From positions 1 to 64,000 of the forward strand of contig NZ_JABSNO010000003.1 of the NCBI RefSeq assembly GCF_013294015.1: DNA of 64,000 bases, written 5' to 3'. Below the pieces are notes generated by a model. The model was not told the DNA's origin, did no database searches, and worked only from the letters and a program-made list of their open reading frames with translations. Within the stretch, counting starts at the first letter, position 1. Each line of letters starts with the position of its first letter. The translations under genes were made by a program, and so were the position numbers. The DNA comes from Frigoriflavimonas asaccharolytica (GTDB lineage: Bacteria; Bacteroidota; Bacteroidia; Flavobacteriales; Weeksellaceae). Below, in pieces: positions 51,579 through 61,440 of this stretch.

Positions 51579-52748
51579 TTGAAAGAAAAATTTTTAAAAT
51601 TCATCTCAAATCCCAAATATATTTTTGGGATTTATATCCTAGTTTCCATCATTTCGGCAATAACAAAATTTGTAGGTGGTGAAGGGAAGTACAACAATTA
51701 TATGATTTTTAAAAATGTATTCACCAATACCTTAGCTCAAAAAAACATCTATCTTTTGTATCCAGATGTCCATTTTGATTCCAATCATTATGGTATTTTA
51801 TTTAGTGTTCTAATTGCACCTTTTGCAATTTTACCAGATTGGTTGGGTATTGTTTTGTGGAATGTTGCCAATACCGCTATATTTTTATTTGCCATTCATA
51901 AATTGCCATTTTCAACGGCTAAAAAGGCGTTTTTTGCGTGGCTTTGTCTGCAAGAATTCATCACGGCAGCAGTAAGTTTACAATTTAATATCGCGTTAAC
52001 GGGTTTATTAATGCTTTCTGCAACCTACATTTACGAAAGAAAAGAAACCCAATCTGCAATGGCTATCATGATTGGTTTTTTTGTAAAATTATACGGAATA
52101 GCCGGACTTTCTGCCTTTTTCTTTGTGAAAAATAAATGGAAATTTATTCTTTCATTAGTTGGTTTTGGAGCATTATTTTTAATCTTACCCATGTTGCTTT
52201 CTAGTACGCATTTTGGTTTGCAATCTTATGCAGATTGGTTTCAATCTTTATCCGAAAAAAATGCTGCTAATCAGGTTTTGGGCAACCGTCAAGATTATTC
52301 TTTAATGGGCATTGTACGCCGAGTTTTGGGAGATGCTTCAATCTCTAATTTAGTATTTTTAATCCCAGGAATGGCCGTTTTTGCTTTGCCTTATGTAAGA
52401 ATTAAGCAATATAAAAACTTAGCATTTCAATTGATGATTTTGGCTTCTACGCTTTTATTTATCGTTCTTTTTAGTTCAAGTTCAGAATCTCCAACCTACA
52501 TTATTGCAGTTTCAGGTGTCATGATTTGGTTCATTATCCAAAAAGAAAAATCTCCTTTGATTATCGGAATGCTACTTTTTGTTATTATTTTAACGTGCTT
52601 TTCTTTTTCAGATTTGTTTCCAAAATTCATAAAAGACGATTACATCATGAAATATTCTTTGAAAGCCTTACCTTGTTGCATCGTTTGGTTTAGAATTATT
52701 TATGAATTAATGACCAAAGATTTCGAGAAAAATTATCAACTAAATTAA
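51579..52748 (+). CDS. GT87/DUF2029-type membrane glycosyltransferase
   Basis: A 389-residue multi-pass membrane protein with about ten hydrophobic segments. The N-terminal part (FKNVFTNTLAQKNIYLLYPD then DSNHYGILFSVLIAPFAILP) matches the GT-C superfamily, in which an acidic loop binds polyprenyl-phosphate sugar donors. It uses a TTG start at 51579. The GT2 gene starts 4 bp after its stop, a common pairing in which GT2 makes the lipid-linked donor and the GT-C enzyme uses it. A third glycosyltransferase follows, so this looks like a small envelope glycan locus. Confidence 0.82.
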   Translation: MKEKFLKFISNPKYIFGIYILVSIISAITKFVGGEGKYNNYMIFKNVFTNTLAQKNIYLLYPDVHFDSNHYGILFSVLIAPFAILPDWLGIVLWNVANTAIFLFAIHKLPFSTAKKAFFAWLCLQEFITAAVSLQFNIALTGLLMLSATYIYERKETQSAMAIMIGFFVKLYGIAGLSAFFFVKNKWKFILSLVGFGALFLILPMLLSSTHFGLQSYADWFQSLSEKNAANQVLGNRQDYSLMGIVRRVLGDASISNLVFLIPGMAVFALPYVRIKQYKNLAFQLMILASTLLFIVLFSSSSESPTYIIAVSGVMIWFIIQKEKSPLIIGMLLFVIILTCFSFSDLFPKFIKDDYIMKYSLKALPCCIVWFRIIYELMTKDFEKNYQLN

Positions 52749-52752
52749 TTTT

Positions 52753-53682
52753 GTGAAAAAGATTTCCCTCGTCATTCCCGCTCATAATGAAGAAGATAAT
52801 GTCGCTTTGATTCATCAAAAAATCAAGGAAGTTTTTTCTGGGCTCAAAAATTACAGATTTGAAATTATTTTTGTAAATGATGGAAGTAGAGACCAAACAC
52901 AGCAAAAATTAGAAGAATTATCTAGAAATTTTGAAGAAGTAAAATTCATAGAATTTTCTCGAAATTTTGGGCATCAACCAGCTGTAAAAGCTGGTTTGGA
53001 TTGTGCAGATGGAAACGCCGTGATTTCTATGGATGCAGATTTGCAACATCCACCAGAATTAATCTCAGAAATGATTGCAAAATGGGAAGAAGGTTTTGAT
53101 ATCGTTTATACAATCAGAAAATATCCCAAACAAATATCCCGATTTAAAAGAAAAACCTCTGCATTATATTATAAATTTTTAGCCGGTATATCTGATGTTA
53201 ATTTGCGTGAAGGTGGCGGTTCAGATTTCAGATTGATGGATTCTTCTGTGGTAGATGTTGTACGAAATATGAATGAAGCAGACGTTTTTCTGCGAGGTTT
53301 ATCCAACTGGATGGGTTTTAAACAAACGGGAATTCATTTTACAGCAGGAGAAAGAGCAAGTGGAGAAAGCAGTTATGATTTACAAAAAATGATGAAATTT
53401 GCCTTTACAGGAATTACATCTTTTAGTGTAAAACCCTTATATTTAGCGGCTTATCTTGGATTTATATTCTCAGCAATTGCTATTTTCGGATATGGAATTT
53501 ATGTAATTCACGCTTTTTTTGCAGAAACAGAAATTTCTGGTTGGGCATCTTTAATAATGACGGTTGTCTTTTTCGGTGGCTTACAATTGATAATCTTAGG
53601 TATAATCGGAATTTATTTAGGTAAAATTTTCAAACAAGTGAAGGAAAGACCAAACTACATTATCCGAAGTAAAAATTTTTAG
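52753..53682 (+). CDS. Family 2 glycosyltransferase (polyprenyl-phosphate glycosyltransferase, GtrB/DPM1-like)
   Basis: A 309-residue enzyme. The GT-A domain is clear: LVIPAHNEEDNV, VNDGSRDQT, MDADLQHPPEL (the D-x-D region) and GGSDFRLMD. Two C-terminal transmembrane helices follow (about residues 235-295). The arrangement is that of enzymes transferring a sugar from a nucleotide donor to polyprenyl phosphate. It uses a GTG start at 52753, 4 bp after the GT87-type gene. Confidence 0.9.
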   Translation: MKKISLVIPAHNEEDNVALIHQKIKEVFSGLKNYRFEIIFVNDGSRDQTQQKLEELSRNFEEVKFIEFSRNFGHQPAVKAGLDCADGNAVISMDADLQHPPELISEMIAKWEEGFDIVYTIRKYPKQISRFKRKTSALYYKFLAGISDVNLREGGGSDFRLMDSSVVDVVRNMNEADVFLRGLSNWMGFKQTGIHFTAGERASGESSYDLQKMMKFAFTGITSFSVKPLYLAAYLGFIFSAIAIFGYGIYVIHAFFAETEISGWASLIMTVVFFGGLQLIILGIIGIYLGKIFKQVKERPNYIIRSKNF

Positions 53683-53770
53683 CAAAGAAATCGCAGAAAA
53701 GTAAATTTTGTGAAAAAAATTAGATTTCATAAAGATTCCATTTGACCTTAAAAAAAATAAATAACTGCAA

Positions 53771-54871
53771 ATGAAAATTGGATTTGATGCCAAAAGATTT
53801 TTCAATAACAGCTCTGGTTTAGGCAACTATTCCCGAGATTTGGTGCGAATTTTAGCCACTTACTTTCCTGAAAATCAATCTATATTATTTAATAATAATC
53901 TTTCTGAAAAAGGAAAAAAAATTCTGGAATTCCCCAATGTTTCCTTCGTAGAAACTACAAAAGGAAATTTTTCTCGACAGTTGAAAATGGGGAAAGATGC
54001 ACAAAATTCTGGTTGTGATATTTTCCACGGACTTTCTGGTGAATTACCTTTGAAATGGAACGAAAAACCTATTAAAAAAGTGGTTACCATCCATGATTTA
54101 ATTTTCATGCGGTTTCCAAAATATTATTCTTTTTTAGATCGCAAAATTCATTTCTGGAAATTTAAAAAAGCTTGCGAAAACGCAGATCTTATCATTGCAA
54201 TTTCCCTACAAACGAAACGTGATATTATTCAATATTTAAAAATCCCGGAAGATAAGATTCGTATTGTTTATCAAGGTTGTCATTCAGTTTTTAAAGAAAA
54301 TCAAGATGCGCAATTTTTAAATTTAATAAAAGAAAAATATAATTTACCAGAAAGATTTATCTTAAACGTTGGAACAATAGAGGAGCGAAAAAATCTTTTA
54401 AACATCGTAAAAGCAATTGATAAAACTGAAATTCCATTAGTTGTAATTGGTAGAAAAACGAAGTATTTTAAAAAAGTTCAAAAATTCATCAATAAAAATT
54501 CGCTTCAAACTCAAGTTCAATTTCTAGAAAATGTTTCGATGGAGGAGCTTGCTGCAATTTATAAACTGGCAGAAATCTTCGTTTATCCCAGCTTTTTCGA
54601 AGGATTTGGGATTCCAATTATTGAGGCACATTTCTCTAATACTGTTGTGATTACAAGCAATTTAAGTTGTTTACCAGAAGCTGGTGGAGAAGATTCTATG
54701 TATGTAAACCCAAATGATTATTTAGATATAAAGTCCAAAATAGAATTTCTGTGGAACAATGAGGCGGAGAGAAAGCGTCGCGCTGAAAATAGTCTTAATT
54801 TTGTTCAAAAATTTAATGATGAAATAATTGGCAAAAATTTAATGTCTGTTTATCAAGAACTTATCTTTTAA
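53771..54871 (+). CDS. Family 4 glycosyltransferase
   Basis: A 366-residue GT-B enzyme. The N-terminus (IGFDAKRFFNNSSGLGNYSR) binds the acceptor. The C-terminal donor-binding half contains LNVGTIEERKNLLNIVKAI, a VFLENVSMEELAAIY-like stretch and the EX7E-type motif PSFFEGFGIPIIEAH. No signal or membrane helix is seen, so it is cytoplasmic, probably adding a sugar to a lipid-linked or envelope glycan with the neighbouring glycosyltransferases. The his operon promoter lies just beyond its stop. Confidence 0.9.
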   Translation: MKIGFDAKRFFNNSSGLGNYSRDLVRILATYFPENQSILFNNNLSEKGKKILEFPNVSFVETTKGNFSRQLKMGKDAQNSGCDIFHGLSGELPLKWNEKPIKKVVTIHDLIFMRFPKYYSFLDRKIHFWKFKKACENADLIIAISLQTKRDIIQYLKIPEDKIRIVYQGCHSVFKENQDAQFLNLIKEKYNLPERFILNVGTIEERKNLLNIVKAIDKTEIPLVVIGRKTKYFKKVQKFINKNSLQTQVQFLENVSMEELAAIYKLAEIFVYPSFFEGFGIPIIEAHFSNTVVITSNLSCLPEAGGEDSMYVNPNDYLDIKSKIEFLWNNEAERKRRAENSLNFVQKFNDEIIGKNLMSVYQELIF

Positions 54872-54883
54872 TTTTAAATTAAA

Positions 54884-54916
54884 TTTGCATTCTAAAATAA
54901 TTATCACCTATATTTG
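54884..54916 (+). promoter_or_regulatory. Promoter of the histidine operon
   Basis: TTTG at 54884-54887 and TATATTTG at 54909-54916 (exact -7) are 21 bp apart. Transcription would begin around 54921, just before the his leader peptide at 54933. Confidence 0.65.
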
Positions 54917-54932
54917 CACCAGTTAAAAAGAT

Positions 54933-54977
54933 ATGAAAAATTCAATCGCTTTATTCCATCATTATCATCTCATCTAA
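54933..54977 (+). CDS. hisL: Histidine operon leader peptide
   Basis: A 14-codon reading frame encodes MKNSIALFHHYHLI. Three of four consecutive codons (54957-54968) are His, too many for chance in a short peptide lying directly between a promoter and an attenuator. Ribosomes would stall there when charged His-tRNA is scarce. The peptide itself is not expected to have a function. Confidence 0.8.
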   Translation: MKNSIALFHHYHLI

Positions 54978-55051
54978 AAAGACGAGTTGATTAATTGTGG
55001 TCCTAAGTGACTAAAAATAATATAAACCGTCTGAGCAAAGACGGTTTTTTT
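54964..55051 (+). promoter_or_regulatory. Histidine attenuator with terminator and alternative pairing
   Basis: AAACCGTCT (55024-55032) and AGACGGTTT (55039-55047) form a GC-rich hairpin followed by T-rich sequence, a terminator. An upstream segment AGACG (54980-54984) can pair with CGTCT (55028-55032) and would break the terminator. That segment is also part of a first hairpin with the codons after the His run (ATCATCTCATC, TAAAAA loop, GACGAGTTGAT, 54964-54992). Stalling at the His codons would block the first hairpin and favour read-through. Confidence 0.7.
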
Positions 55052-55100
55052 GTATTCAAAATTAATGCGTTTGTTCAGACTAGAAATAAAAAATTCAAAA

Positions 55101-55958
55101 ATGAACAAATTAAAAATCGCGATTCAAAAAAGTGGACGCTTAAGCGAAAAATCTCTAGAACTCTTAAAAGAATGTGGAATTAAAATTCCAGATTTTAAAA
55201 GTAAACTTAAAAATACTGCAAGCAATTTCCCGCTGGAAATTCTTTTCCTTCGCGATGATGATATTCCAAAATATGTTGAGCAAGGAATTGTAGACATCGG
55301 AATCCTCGGAGAAAATGAGGTTTTGGAACAAGAGAAAAATGTAGATTTAGTAAGAAAGTTAGGTTTTGCAAATTGCCGTCTTTCATTAGCCATTCCAAAA
55401 GACGTAGATTATCCGGGAATTCAATTTTTTCAAAATAAAAAAATTGCGACATCTTACCCTGCGATTGTAAAAAATTATTTTGAAAGTAAAAATATTGCAA
55501 CAGAAATCGTTGAGATTTCTGGAAGTGTAGAAATTGCACCAAGTATAGGTTTAGCAGATACTATCGCCGATTTGGTGAGTTCTGGTAGTACTTTACTGCA
55601 CAATGGATTGAAGGAAGTTGAAAAAGTTTTAGAGAGTGAAGCTGTTTTAATTTCTAATAGGAATCTACCAGAAGATGTTTCTATAATTTTAGAATCGTTT
55701 CTTTTTAGGATTCAAGCGGTAATTAATTCTCGAGAAAATAAATACATTTTATTAAATGCACCGAACGAATCCATTGAAAAAATAATTGAAGTTTTGCCAG
55801 GTATGAAATCACCTACGGTTTTACCATTGGCAAAAACTGGGTGGAGCAGTATTCACTCTGTTGTACGCGAAAATGAATTTTGGAGAATAATAGATGAGTT
55901 GAAAAAATTTGGAGCAGAAGGTATTTTGGTGATTCCAATAGAAAAAATGGTGATGTAA
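55101..55958 (+). CDS. hisG: ATP phosphoribosyltransferase
   Basis: First enzyme of histidine synthesis: it condenses ATP and PRPP and is normally feedback-inhibited by histidine. 285 residues, the long form (HisG_L), with a catalytic part (LKIAIQKSGRLSEKS, DIGILGENEV, SGSVEIAPSIGLADTIADLV) and a C-terminal regulatory ACT-like domain (about 215-285). The ATG at 55101 aligns with family N-termini. A longer frame from 55050 starts within the attenuator and is not used here. It is first in the operon; hisD starts 11 bp after its stop. Confidence 0.95.
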   Translation: MNKLKIAIQKSGRLSEKSLELLKECGIKIPDFKSKLKNTASNFPLEILFLRDDDIPKYVEQGIVDIGILGENEVLEQEKNVDLVRKLGFANCRLSLAIPKDVDYPGIQFFQNKKIATSYPAIVKNYFESKNIATEIVEISGSVEIAPSIGLADTIADLVSSGSTLLHNGLKEVEKVLESEAVLISNRNLPEDVSIILESFLFRIQAVINSRENKYILLNAPNESIEKIIEVLPGMKSPTVLPLAKTGWSSIHSVVRENEFWRIIDELKKFGAEGILVIPIEKMVM

Positions 55959-55969
55959 ATTTTGAAAGA

Positions 55970-57265
55970 ATGATAAATATAACAAAATATCCAGAATCAA
56001 ATATTTGGGAAGGACTTTTAGAAAGACCCGCTTTAGAGAAAAAAAATTTAAGAGCTACTGTTCAAGATATTTTCTTAAAAGTTAAAAACGAAGGAGATGC
56101 TGCTTTAAAAGATTTGTCTTTCAAATTTGATAAAGTGCAAATCAACAATATTTTAGTTTCTGAAGCCGAGATTAATTTTGCAATTGGCCAAGTTTCGAAT
56201 GAATTAAAAACAGCGATCTTGCAGGCAAAAGAAAATATTTTCCGATTTCACCTTGCACAAAAAGCGGAAATAAACGAAATAGAAACTACCGAAGGTGTAG
56301 TTTGTTGGCGAGAATCTAGAGCCATTGAAAATGTTGGATTGTACATTCCAGGTGGAACAGCGCCACTTTTTTCTACAGTGTTAATGTTGGCCGTTCCTGC
56401 AAAAATTGCAGATTGCAAGGAAATAATTTTATGCACTCCGCCACAGAAAGACGGATCTATCAATCCTGCAATTTTATACACAGCTCAATTGTGTGGAATT
56501 ACAAAAATATACAAAGTTGGTGGTGCACAAGCAGTTGCAGCTTTCACTTTTGGAACTGAGACTATTTTAAAAGTTGATAAAATTTTTGGTCCGGGCAACC
56601 AATATGTGACGCAAGCTAAGCAATTAGCGATGGAATACAATGTAGCTATAGATTTACCTGCAGGTCCAAGCGAAGTTTTGGTGATTGCAGATAAAACCGC
56701 AAATCCACAATTTTGTGCTGCAGATTTATTGTCTCAAGCAGAACATGGTATTGATTCTCAAGTTATTTTTATTGCAACAGATGAATTCATTTTTAATGAT
56801 ACTTTAAAAGAAATTGAAAAACAGCTGGCGGAACTTCCGAGAAATGAAATAGCAAAAATTGCCATTGAAAATAGTCAGTTTATTTTGATGAAATCTATTG
56901 ATGAAGCGATTGAGATGAGTAATACTTACGCGCCAGAACACTTAATTTTATCCGTGGATAAACCAAGAAATTATATTTCAAGGATACGGAATGCAGGTTC
57001 AATTTTTCTTGGAAACTATACACCAGAATCAGCTGGAGATTATGCAAGTGGTACCAATCATACATTGCCAACCAACGGTTTTGCTAGAAATTATAGCGGT
57101 GTATCTTTAGATAGTTTTGTAAAGAAAATTACGGTACAGGAAATCTCAAAAAAAGGAATTCAAAATATTGGAAAAACAATTGAATTGATGGCAGCCGCAG
57201 AAGGTTTGGATGCTCACAAAAATGCTGTTTCACTTCGTTTAAAATTTTTAGATAATGAAATTTAA
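55970..57265 (+). CDS. hisD: Histidinol dehydrogenase
   Basis: A 431-residue zinc and NAD+ enzyme carrying out the last two oxidations to histidine. The family motifs include GLYIPGGTAPLFSTVLMLAV, VGGAQAVAAFTFGTETI, FGPGNQYVTQAKQLA, DLPAGPSEVLVIAD, DLLSQAEHG and SAGDYASGTNHTLPT. Length is typical. Its end overlaps the start of hisC by 11 bp, indicating tight coupling. Confidence 0.96.
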   Translation: MINITKYPESNIWEGLLERPALEKKNLRATVQDIFLKVKNEGDAALKDLSFKFDKVQINNILVSEAEINFAIGQVSNELKTAILQAKENIFRFHLAQKAEINEIETTEGVVCWRESRAIENVGLYIPGGTAPLFSTVLMLAVPAKIADCKEIILCTPPQKDGSINPAILYTAQLCGITKIYKVGGAQAVAAFTFGTETILKVDKIFGPGNQYVTQAKQLAMEYNVAIDLPAGPSEVLVIADKTANPQFCAADLLSQAEHGIDSQVIFIATDEFIFNDTLKEIEKQLAELPRNEIAKIAIENSQFILMKSIDEAIEMSNTYAPEHLILSVDKPRNYISRIRNAGSIFLGNYTPESAGDYASGTNHTLPTNGFARNYSGVSLDSFVKKITVQEISKKGIQNIGKTIELMAAAEGLDAHKNAVSLRLKFLDNEI

Positions 57266-58277
57266 TTTAGATACCATGGTTCGCCCACATTTGCTTGGAG
57301 CGAAATCTTATAAAAGCTTAAGGAATTCTTATTTGGATCAAAAAATGGATTTTTTGGATGCGAACGAGAATCCATTTGGAGAATTTAATCGTTATCCAGA
57401 TTCTGAACATCTTCAATTAAAAAACAAGTTGGCAGAAATTAATGAAGTACAAGCCACGCAATTATTTCTAGGAAATGGGAGTGATGAATTGATTGATTTA
57501 GCGATGCGTGTATTTTGTGAGCCCACGAAAGATGCGATCATGATGATGAATCCAAGTTTTGTGATGTATGAAATGTCTGCAAAGTTGAATAATTTAAAAG
57601 TTGAAAAGCTACAGTTAGATGAGGATTTTCAGATAGATAGAAATAAATTTGAGGAGGAAATTTCTAAAACGAAAGCCAAAATTTTATTTTTATGTTCCCC
57701 AAATAATCCGACAGGAAATTCGATTAATGATTTAGAATTTTACATTCAGAATTTTGATGGAGTTGTAATTGTGGATGAAGCTTACATTGAATTTTCAAAA
57801 CAGAAATCTGCGGTAGATTTACTTAGCAAATATCCAAACTTAATTGTATTAAAAACATTGTCAAAAGCTTATGGAATGGCAGGTTTGCGTATAGGATACG
57901 GTATTTCTTCACCCGAAATTGCGGATTTGTTTAATCAGTTTAAACCGCCGTACAATATTGGTTCTGAAAGTCAAAAATTGGCTCTGGAACAGTTGAAAAA
58001 TACTGAACAATTGAAACAAAATATTTCTATCGTTTTAGAAAATAGAGAAAGATTAAAAATTGATTTGCAAGAAATTGAAACAGTTTTAAAAATTTATCCT
58101 TCTGATGCTAATTTTTTTCTGGTCGAATTTAAAGATGCTGAAATTATTTATGAAAAATTACTAAATGCAAATATATTAACGAGTTTAAGGCATCCTGCTT
58201 TACAAAATTGTCTGCGAATTACTGTTGGAACTGCTGAAGAAAATTCAAAATTATTAAAAATATTATCTCAAATATAA
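57255..58277 (+). CDS. hisC: Histidinol-phosphate aminotransferase
   Basis: A 340-residue PLP enzyme that transfers an amino group from glutamate to imidazole acetol phosphate. [15 protein letters not shown] and the [10 protein letters not shown] region recognise the substrate and cofactor phosphate, and [10 protein letters not shown] and VDEAYIEF hold the cofactor. The Lys of [18 protein letters not shown] forms the Schiff base. It starts 11 bp inside hisD and ends 2 bp before hisB. Confidence 0.95.
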   Translation: MKFNLDTMVRPHLLGAKSYKSLRNSYLDQKMDFLDANENPFGEFNRYPDSEHLQLKNKLAEINEVQATQLFLGNGSDELIDLAMRVFCEPTKDAIMMMNPSFVMYEMSAKLNNLKVEKLQLDEDFQIDRNKFEEEISKTKAKILFLCSPNNPTGNSINDLEFYIQNFDGVVIVDEAYIEFSKQKSAVDLLSKYPNLIVLKTLSKAYGMAGLRIGYGISSPEIADLFNQFKPPYNIGSESQKLALEQLKNTEQLKQNISIVLENRERLKIDLQEIETVLKIYPSDANFFLVEFKDAEIIYEKLLNANILTSLRHPALQNCLRITVGTAEENSKLLKILSQI

Positions 58278-58279
58278 TC

Positions 58280-59374
58280 ATGAAAAAAATATTATTTATC
58301 GATCGTGACGGAACAATAATTTTGGAACCACCTACAGATTTTCAAGTAGATTCTTTGGAAAAATTAGAATTTTATCCGAAAGTGCTGCAAAATTTAGCCA
58401 AAATAGTAAAGGAATTAGATTATGAATTGGTGATGGTTACGAATCAAGATGGTTTGGGAACAGATTCTTTTCCAGAAGAAGATTTCAATTTACCACAGGA
58501 TAAAATGATGAAAACTCTTGAAAATGAGAACATTATTTTTTCTGAAATTTTAATTGATAGAAGTTTTGAAGCTGAAAATTCGCCAAATCGCAAACCGAGA
58601 ACTGGAATGCTTCAAAAGTACATTTATGGAAACTATGATTTGAAAAATTCCTTCGTGATTGGCGATCGAAAAACAGACGTAGAATTGGCAAAAAATCTAG
58701 GATCACAATCTATTTTTATAGCCGAAGAAAATTTTGAAGAAGCGACTTTAACCACAACAAACTGGGACGAAATTTATCAATATTTAAAGCAAATTCCTCG
58801 CAGAGCAAAAGTGCAAAGAAACACCAATGAAACCAAAATTTTAGTTGAATTAAACCTTGATGGAAGTGGAAAATCTAATATCAATACGGGTTTAGCGTTT
58901 TTTGATCACATGTTGGAACAGATTTCTAAACACGGGAATTTTGATTTAGAAGTGAATGTTGATGGCGATTTGCAAGTAGATGAGCATCACACGATTGAAG
59001 ATACGGCGATTGTTTTGGGCGAATGTTTTTTGCAAGCATTAGGAAATAAAAAAGGCATTGAAAGATATGCGTTTTTGTTGCCAATGGATGATTGTTTGGC
59101 GCAAATTGCCCTTGATTTTGGAGGTAGAAATTGGTTAGTTTGGGATGTAGATTTTAAACGTGAAAAAATTGGCGAATTGCCTACAGAAATGTTTTACCAC
59201 TTTTTCAAATCTTTTTCAGATGCTTCTAAGAGCAATTTAAATATAAAATGTGAAGGCGAAAATGAGCACCACAAAATAGAATCAATTTTCAAAGCATTTG
59301 CAAAAGTTTTAAGAGCTGCTGTGAAACAAGATGAAAATAATTTTTCCATACCAAGTACAAAAGGAATTTTATGA
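58280..59374 (+). CDS. hisB: Bifunctional histidinol-phosphatase/imidazoleglycerol-phosphate dehydratase
   Basis: A 364-residue fused enzyme. The N-terminal HAD phosphatase (residues about 1-165) starts [10 protein letters not shown], with the catalytic aspartates, and has [14 protein letters not shown]. The C-terminal dehydratase (about 175-364) contains [32 protein letters not shown] and [18 protein letters not shown] for Mn2+ binding. The fusion is the enterobacterial and Bacteroidota form. It overlaps hisH by 4 bp (ATGA). Confidence 0.96.
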   Translation: MKKILFIDRDGTIILEPPTDFQVDSLEKLEFYPKVLQNLAKIVKELDYELVMVTNQDGLGTDSFPEEDFNLPQDKMMKTLENENIIFSEILIDRSFEAENSPNRKPRTGMLQKYIYGNYDLKNSFVIGDRKTDVELAKNLGSQSIFIAEENFEEATLTTTNWDEIYQYLKQIPRRAKVQRNTNETKILVELNLDGSGKSNINTGLAFFDHMLEQISKHGNFDLEVNVDGDLQVDEHHTIEDTAIVLGECFLQALGNKKGIERYAFLLPMDDCLAQIALDFGGRNWLVWDVDFKREKIGELPTEMFYHFFKSFSDASKSNLNIKCEGENEHHKIESIFKAFAKVLRAAVKQDENNFSIPSTKGIL

Positions 59375-59949
59375 TTGCAATAATAGATTATGGCGCGGGA
59401 AATGTAAAATCGGTAGAAAATGCGGTGAGAAAACTAGGTTTTGAAACTAAAATCACTTCCAATTTAGAAGAAATAAAACAAGCCGATAAGGTGATTTTTC
59501 CTGGAGTTGGAGAAGCTTCTACCGCGATGAAATATTTGAAATTGAAAGGTTTAGATGTTTTAATTCCTACTTTGAAACAAGCTTTTTTGGGCATTTGTTT
59601 AGGTCAGCAATTGTTGTGTAAATTTTCTGAAGAAGGAAATACAAAATGTCTCGGAATTTTTGATTTGAAAGTAAAGCAATTTCCTGCGACAGATATTGTT
59701 CCACACATGGGATGGAATAATTTAATAAAAACAAAAACTTCTTTATTTGAAGGCGTTTCAGACGAAGATAATTTCTATTTTGTCCACAGTTATTATTGTG
59801 AAATTGGCGAAAATACGACATCAGAATGCGATTATATTTTGCCATTTAGTGCAACTTTGCAGAAAGATAATTTTTATGGAACGCAATTTCATCCCGAGAA
59901 ATCAGGAGATATTGGTTCTAAAATTTTAGAAAACTTCTTAAAACTTTAA
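59371..59949 (+). CDS. hisH: Imidazole glycerol phosphate synthase, glutamine amidotransferase subunit
   Basis: A 192-residue class I glutaminase that feeds ammonia to HisF. The nucleophile Cys is in [11 protein letters not shown] (residues about 73-83), the His and Glu in [12 protein letters not shown] near the C-terminus. It begins inside the hisB stop (4-bp overlap). hisA lies between hisH and hisF, so the two synthase subunits are not adjacent, as in enteric operons. Confidence 0.96.
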   Translation: MIAIIDYGAGNVKSVENAVRKLGFETKITSNLEEIKQADKVIFPGVGEASTAMKYLKLKGLDVLIPTLKQAFLGICLGQQLLCKFSEEGNTKCLGIFDLKVKQFPATDIVPHMGWNNLIKTKTSLFEGVSDEDNFYFVHSYYCEIGENTTSECDYILPFSATLQKDNFYGTQFHPEKSGDIGSKILENFLKL

Positions 59950-59971
59950 TCATTTAACCAGAAATTTAATT

Positions 59972-60685
59972 ATGAAAATAATTCCAGCTATAGACATCAT
60001 CGACGGAAAATGTGTTCGGCTATCCAAAGGTGATTATGATACCAAGAAAATTTACAATGAAAATCCGATAGAAGTAGCCAAAGATTTTGAAGCAAACGGT
60101 ATCAAATATTTGCATTTGGTGGATTTGGATGGTGCAAAATCTGGCTCAATAAAAAATGCAAAAGTTTTAGAAAACATTGCCAAAAACACTAATTTAATAA
60201 TTGATTTTGGAGGCGGAATAAAATCTGATGAAGCTATAGAAACTGCTTTCAATGCAGGTGCAAACCAAATTACTATTGGAAGTATTGCCGTTGCAAACAA
60301 AGAAAAATGTGTAGAATGGATTGCAAAATATGGCGAAAAAAAAATAATTTTAGGCGCTGATTGTTTAGATAGAAAAATAAAAACTTCGGGTTGGTTAGAA
60401 GATTCAGATTTAGAGGTCATCGATTTTATAAAAATGTACAAGACATTGGGTTTAAACGATGTAATTTGCACCGATATTTCTAAAGATGGAATGCTTGAAG
60501 GTGCTTCAAATGAATTATATGAAGATATTTTAAGTGAAATTAATATTAATTTAATTGCAAGTGGTGGTGTTTCTTCTGTTCAAGATTTAGAAGTTTTACA
60601 AAAAATTGGTTGCAGCGGTGCAATTGTAGGAAAGGCGTTCTACGAAGGGAAAATTACGTTTAAAGAACTTCAAAAATTTCTGTAA
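59972..60685 (+). CDS. hisA: ProFAR isomerase (HisA)
   Basis: A 237-residue TIM barrel that isomerises the aminoaldose ProFAR to the aminoketose PRFAR. The catalytic Asp is in the N-terminal [15 protein letters not shown] and the other Asp in [12 protein letters not shown]. Phosphate-binding loops are FGGGIKSDE and SGGVSSVQD. It lies 22 bp after hisH and 2 bp before hisF. Confidence 0.95.
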   Translation: MKIIPAIDIIDGKCVRLSKGDYDTKKIYNENPIEVAKDFEANGIKYLHLVDLDGAKSGSIKNAKVLENIAKNTNLIIDFGGGIKSDEAIETAFNAGANQITIGSIAVANKEKCVEWIAKYGEKKIILGADCLDRKIKTSGWLEDSDLEVIDFIKMYKTLGLNDVICTDISKDGMLEGASNELYEDILSEININLIASGGVSSVQDLEVLQKIGCSGAIVGKAFYEGKITFKELQKFL

Positions 60686-60687
60686 TT

Positions 60688-61440
60688 ATGTTGAAAAAAA
60701 GAATAATTCCTTGTTTGGATATTAAAGACGGCAGAACGGTAAAAGGGATCAATTTTATTGGACTTCGTGATGCGGGAGATCCAGTAGAATTGGCAAAAAA
60801 ATATGTAAATGATGGAGCAGACGAATTGGTTTTCTTAGATATTACCGCAACTTTAGAAGGTAGAAAAACATTGATAGAATTGGTAGAAAAACTAAGTTTA
60901 GAAATCAATATTCCTTTCACAATTGGTGGAGGAATTTCTTCTGTGGATGATGTAGAAGCTTTGCTAAAAGCTGGTGCAGATAAAGTTTCCATAAATTCTG
61001 CTGCAGTAAGACGACCAGAATTGGTGCAAGAAATTGCGCAACAATTCGGTAACCAATGTGTGGTTGTTGCGATTGATACCAAAAATATTGATGGTGAAGA
61101 TTACGTTTTCATCAATGGAGGAAAAATAAAAACAGAATTGAAAACCATTGATTGGGTAAAAACTGTCACAGAATTAGGAGCTGGAGAAATATTACTAACT
61201 TCCATGGATTTTGACGGCACAAAAAATGGATTCGATACGAGAATGCTGAAAAATATATCGCAGATTTGTCAACTTCCAATCATTGCTTCTGGTGGTGCTG
61301 GAAAAATGGAAGATTTTACGGAAGTTTTTTCAGAAACTACTGCAACTGGAGCTTTAGCTGCAAGTATATTTCACTTCAACGAAATTAAAATATCAGACTT
61401 AAAAGAAAATTTAAAACAAAATAAAATAGCTATACGATGA
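60688..61440 (+). CDS. hisF: Imidazole glycerol phosphate synthase, cyclase subunit
   Basis: A 250-residue TIM barrel that uses ammonia from HisH to close the imidazole ring and release AICAR. Catalytic Asp residues are in [16 protein letters not shown] and [27 protein letters not shown] and [13 protein letters not shown] bind phosphate. It starts 2 bp after hisA and overlaps hisIE by 4 bp. Confidence 0.96.
   Translation: MLKKRIIPCLDIKDGRTVKGINFIGLRDAGDPVELAKKYVNDGADELVFLDITATLEGRKTLIELVEKLSLEINIPFTIGGGISSVDDVEALLKAGADKVSINSAAVRRPELVQEIAQQFGNQCVVVAIDTKNIDGEDYVFINGGKIKTELKTIDWVKTVTELGAGEILLTSMDFDGTKNGFDTRMLKNISQICQLPIIASGGAGKMEDFTEVFSETTATGALAASIFHFNEIKISDLKENLKQNKIAIR

Noticed and set aside
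55050-55100. Longer hisG reading frame beginning at a TTG in the attenuator
   Set aside because: The extra 17 residues are encoded by the terminator T-run and the following spacer; family N-termini begin at MNKLKIAIQKSGRL, the ATG at 55101.
57255-57265. hisD-hisC overlap as a frameshift
   Set aside because: Both proteins have full, normal termini; the 11-bp overlap is ordinary translational coupling.
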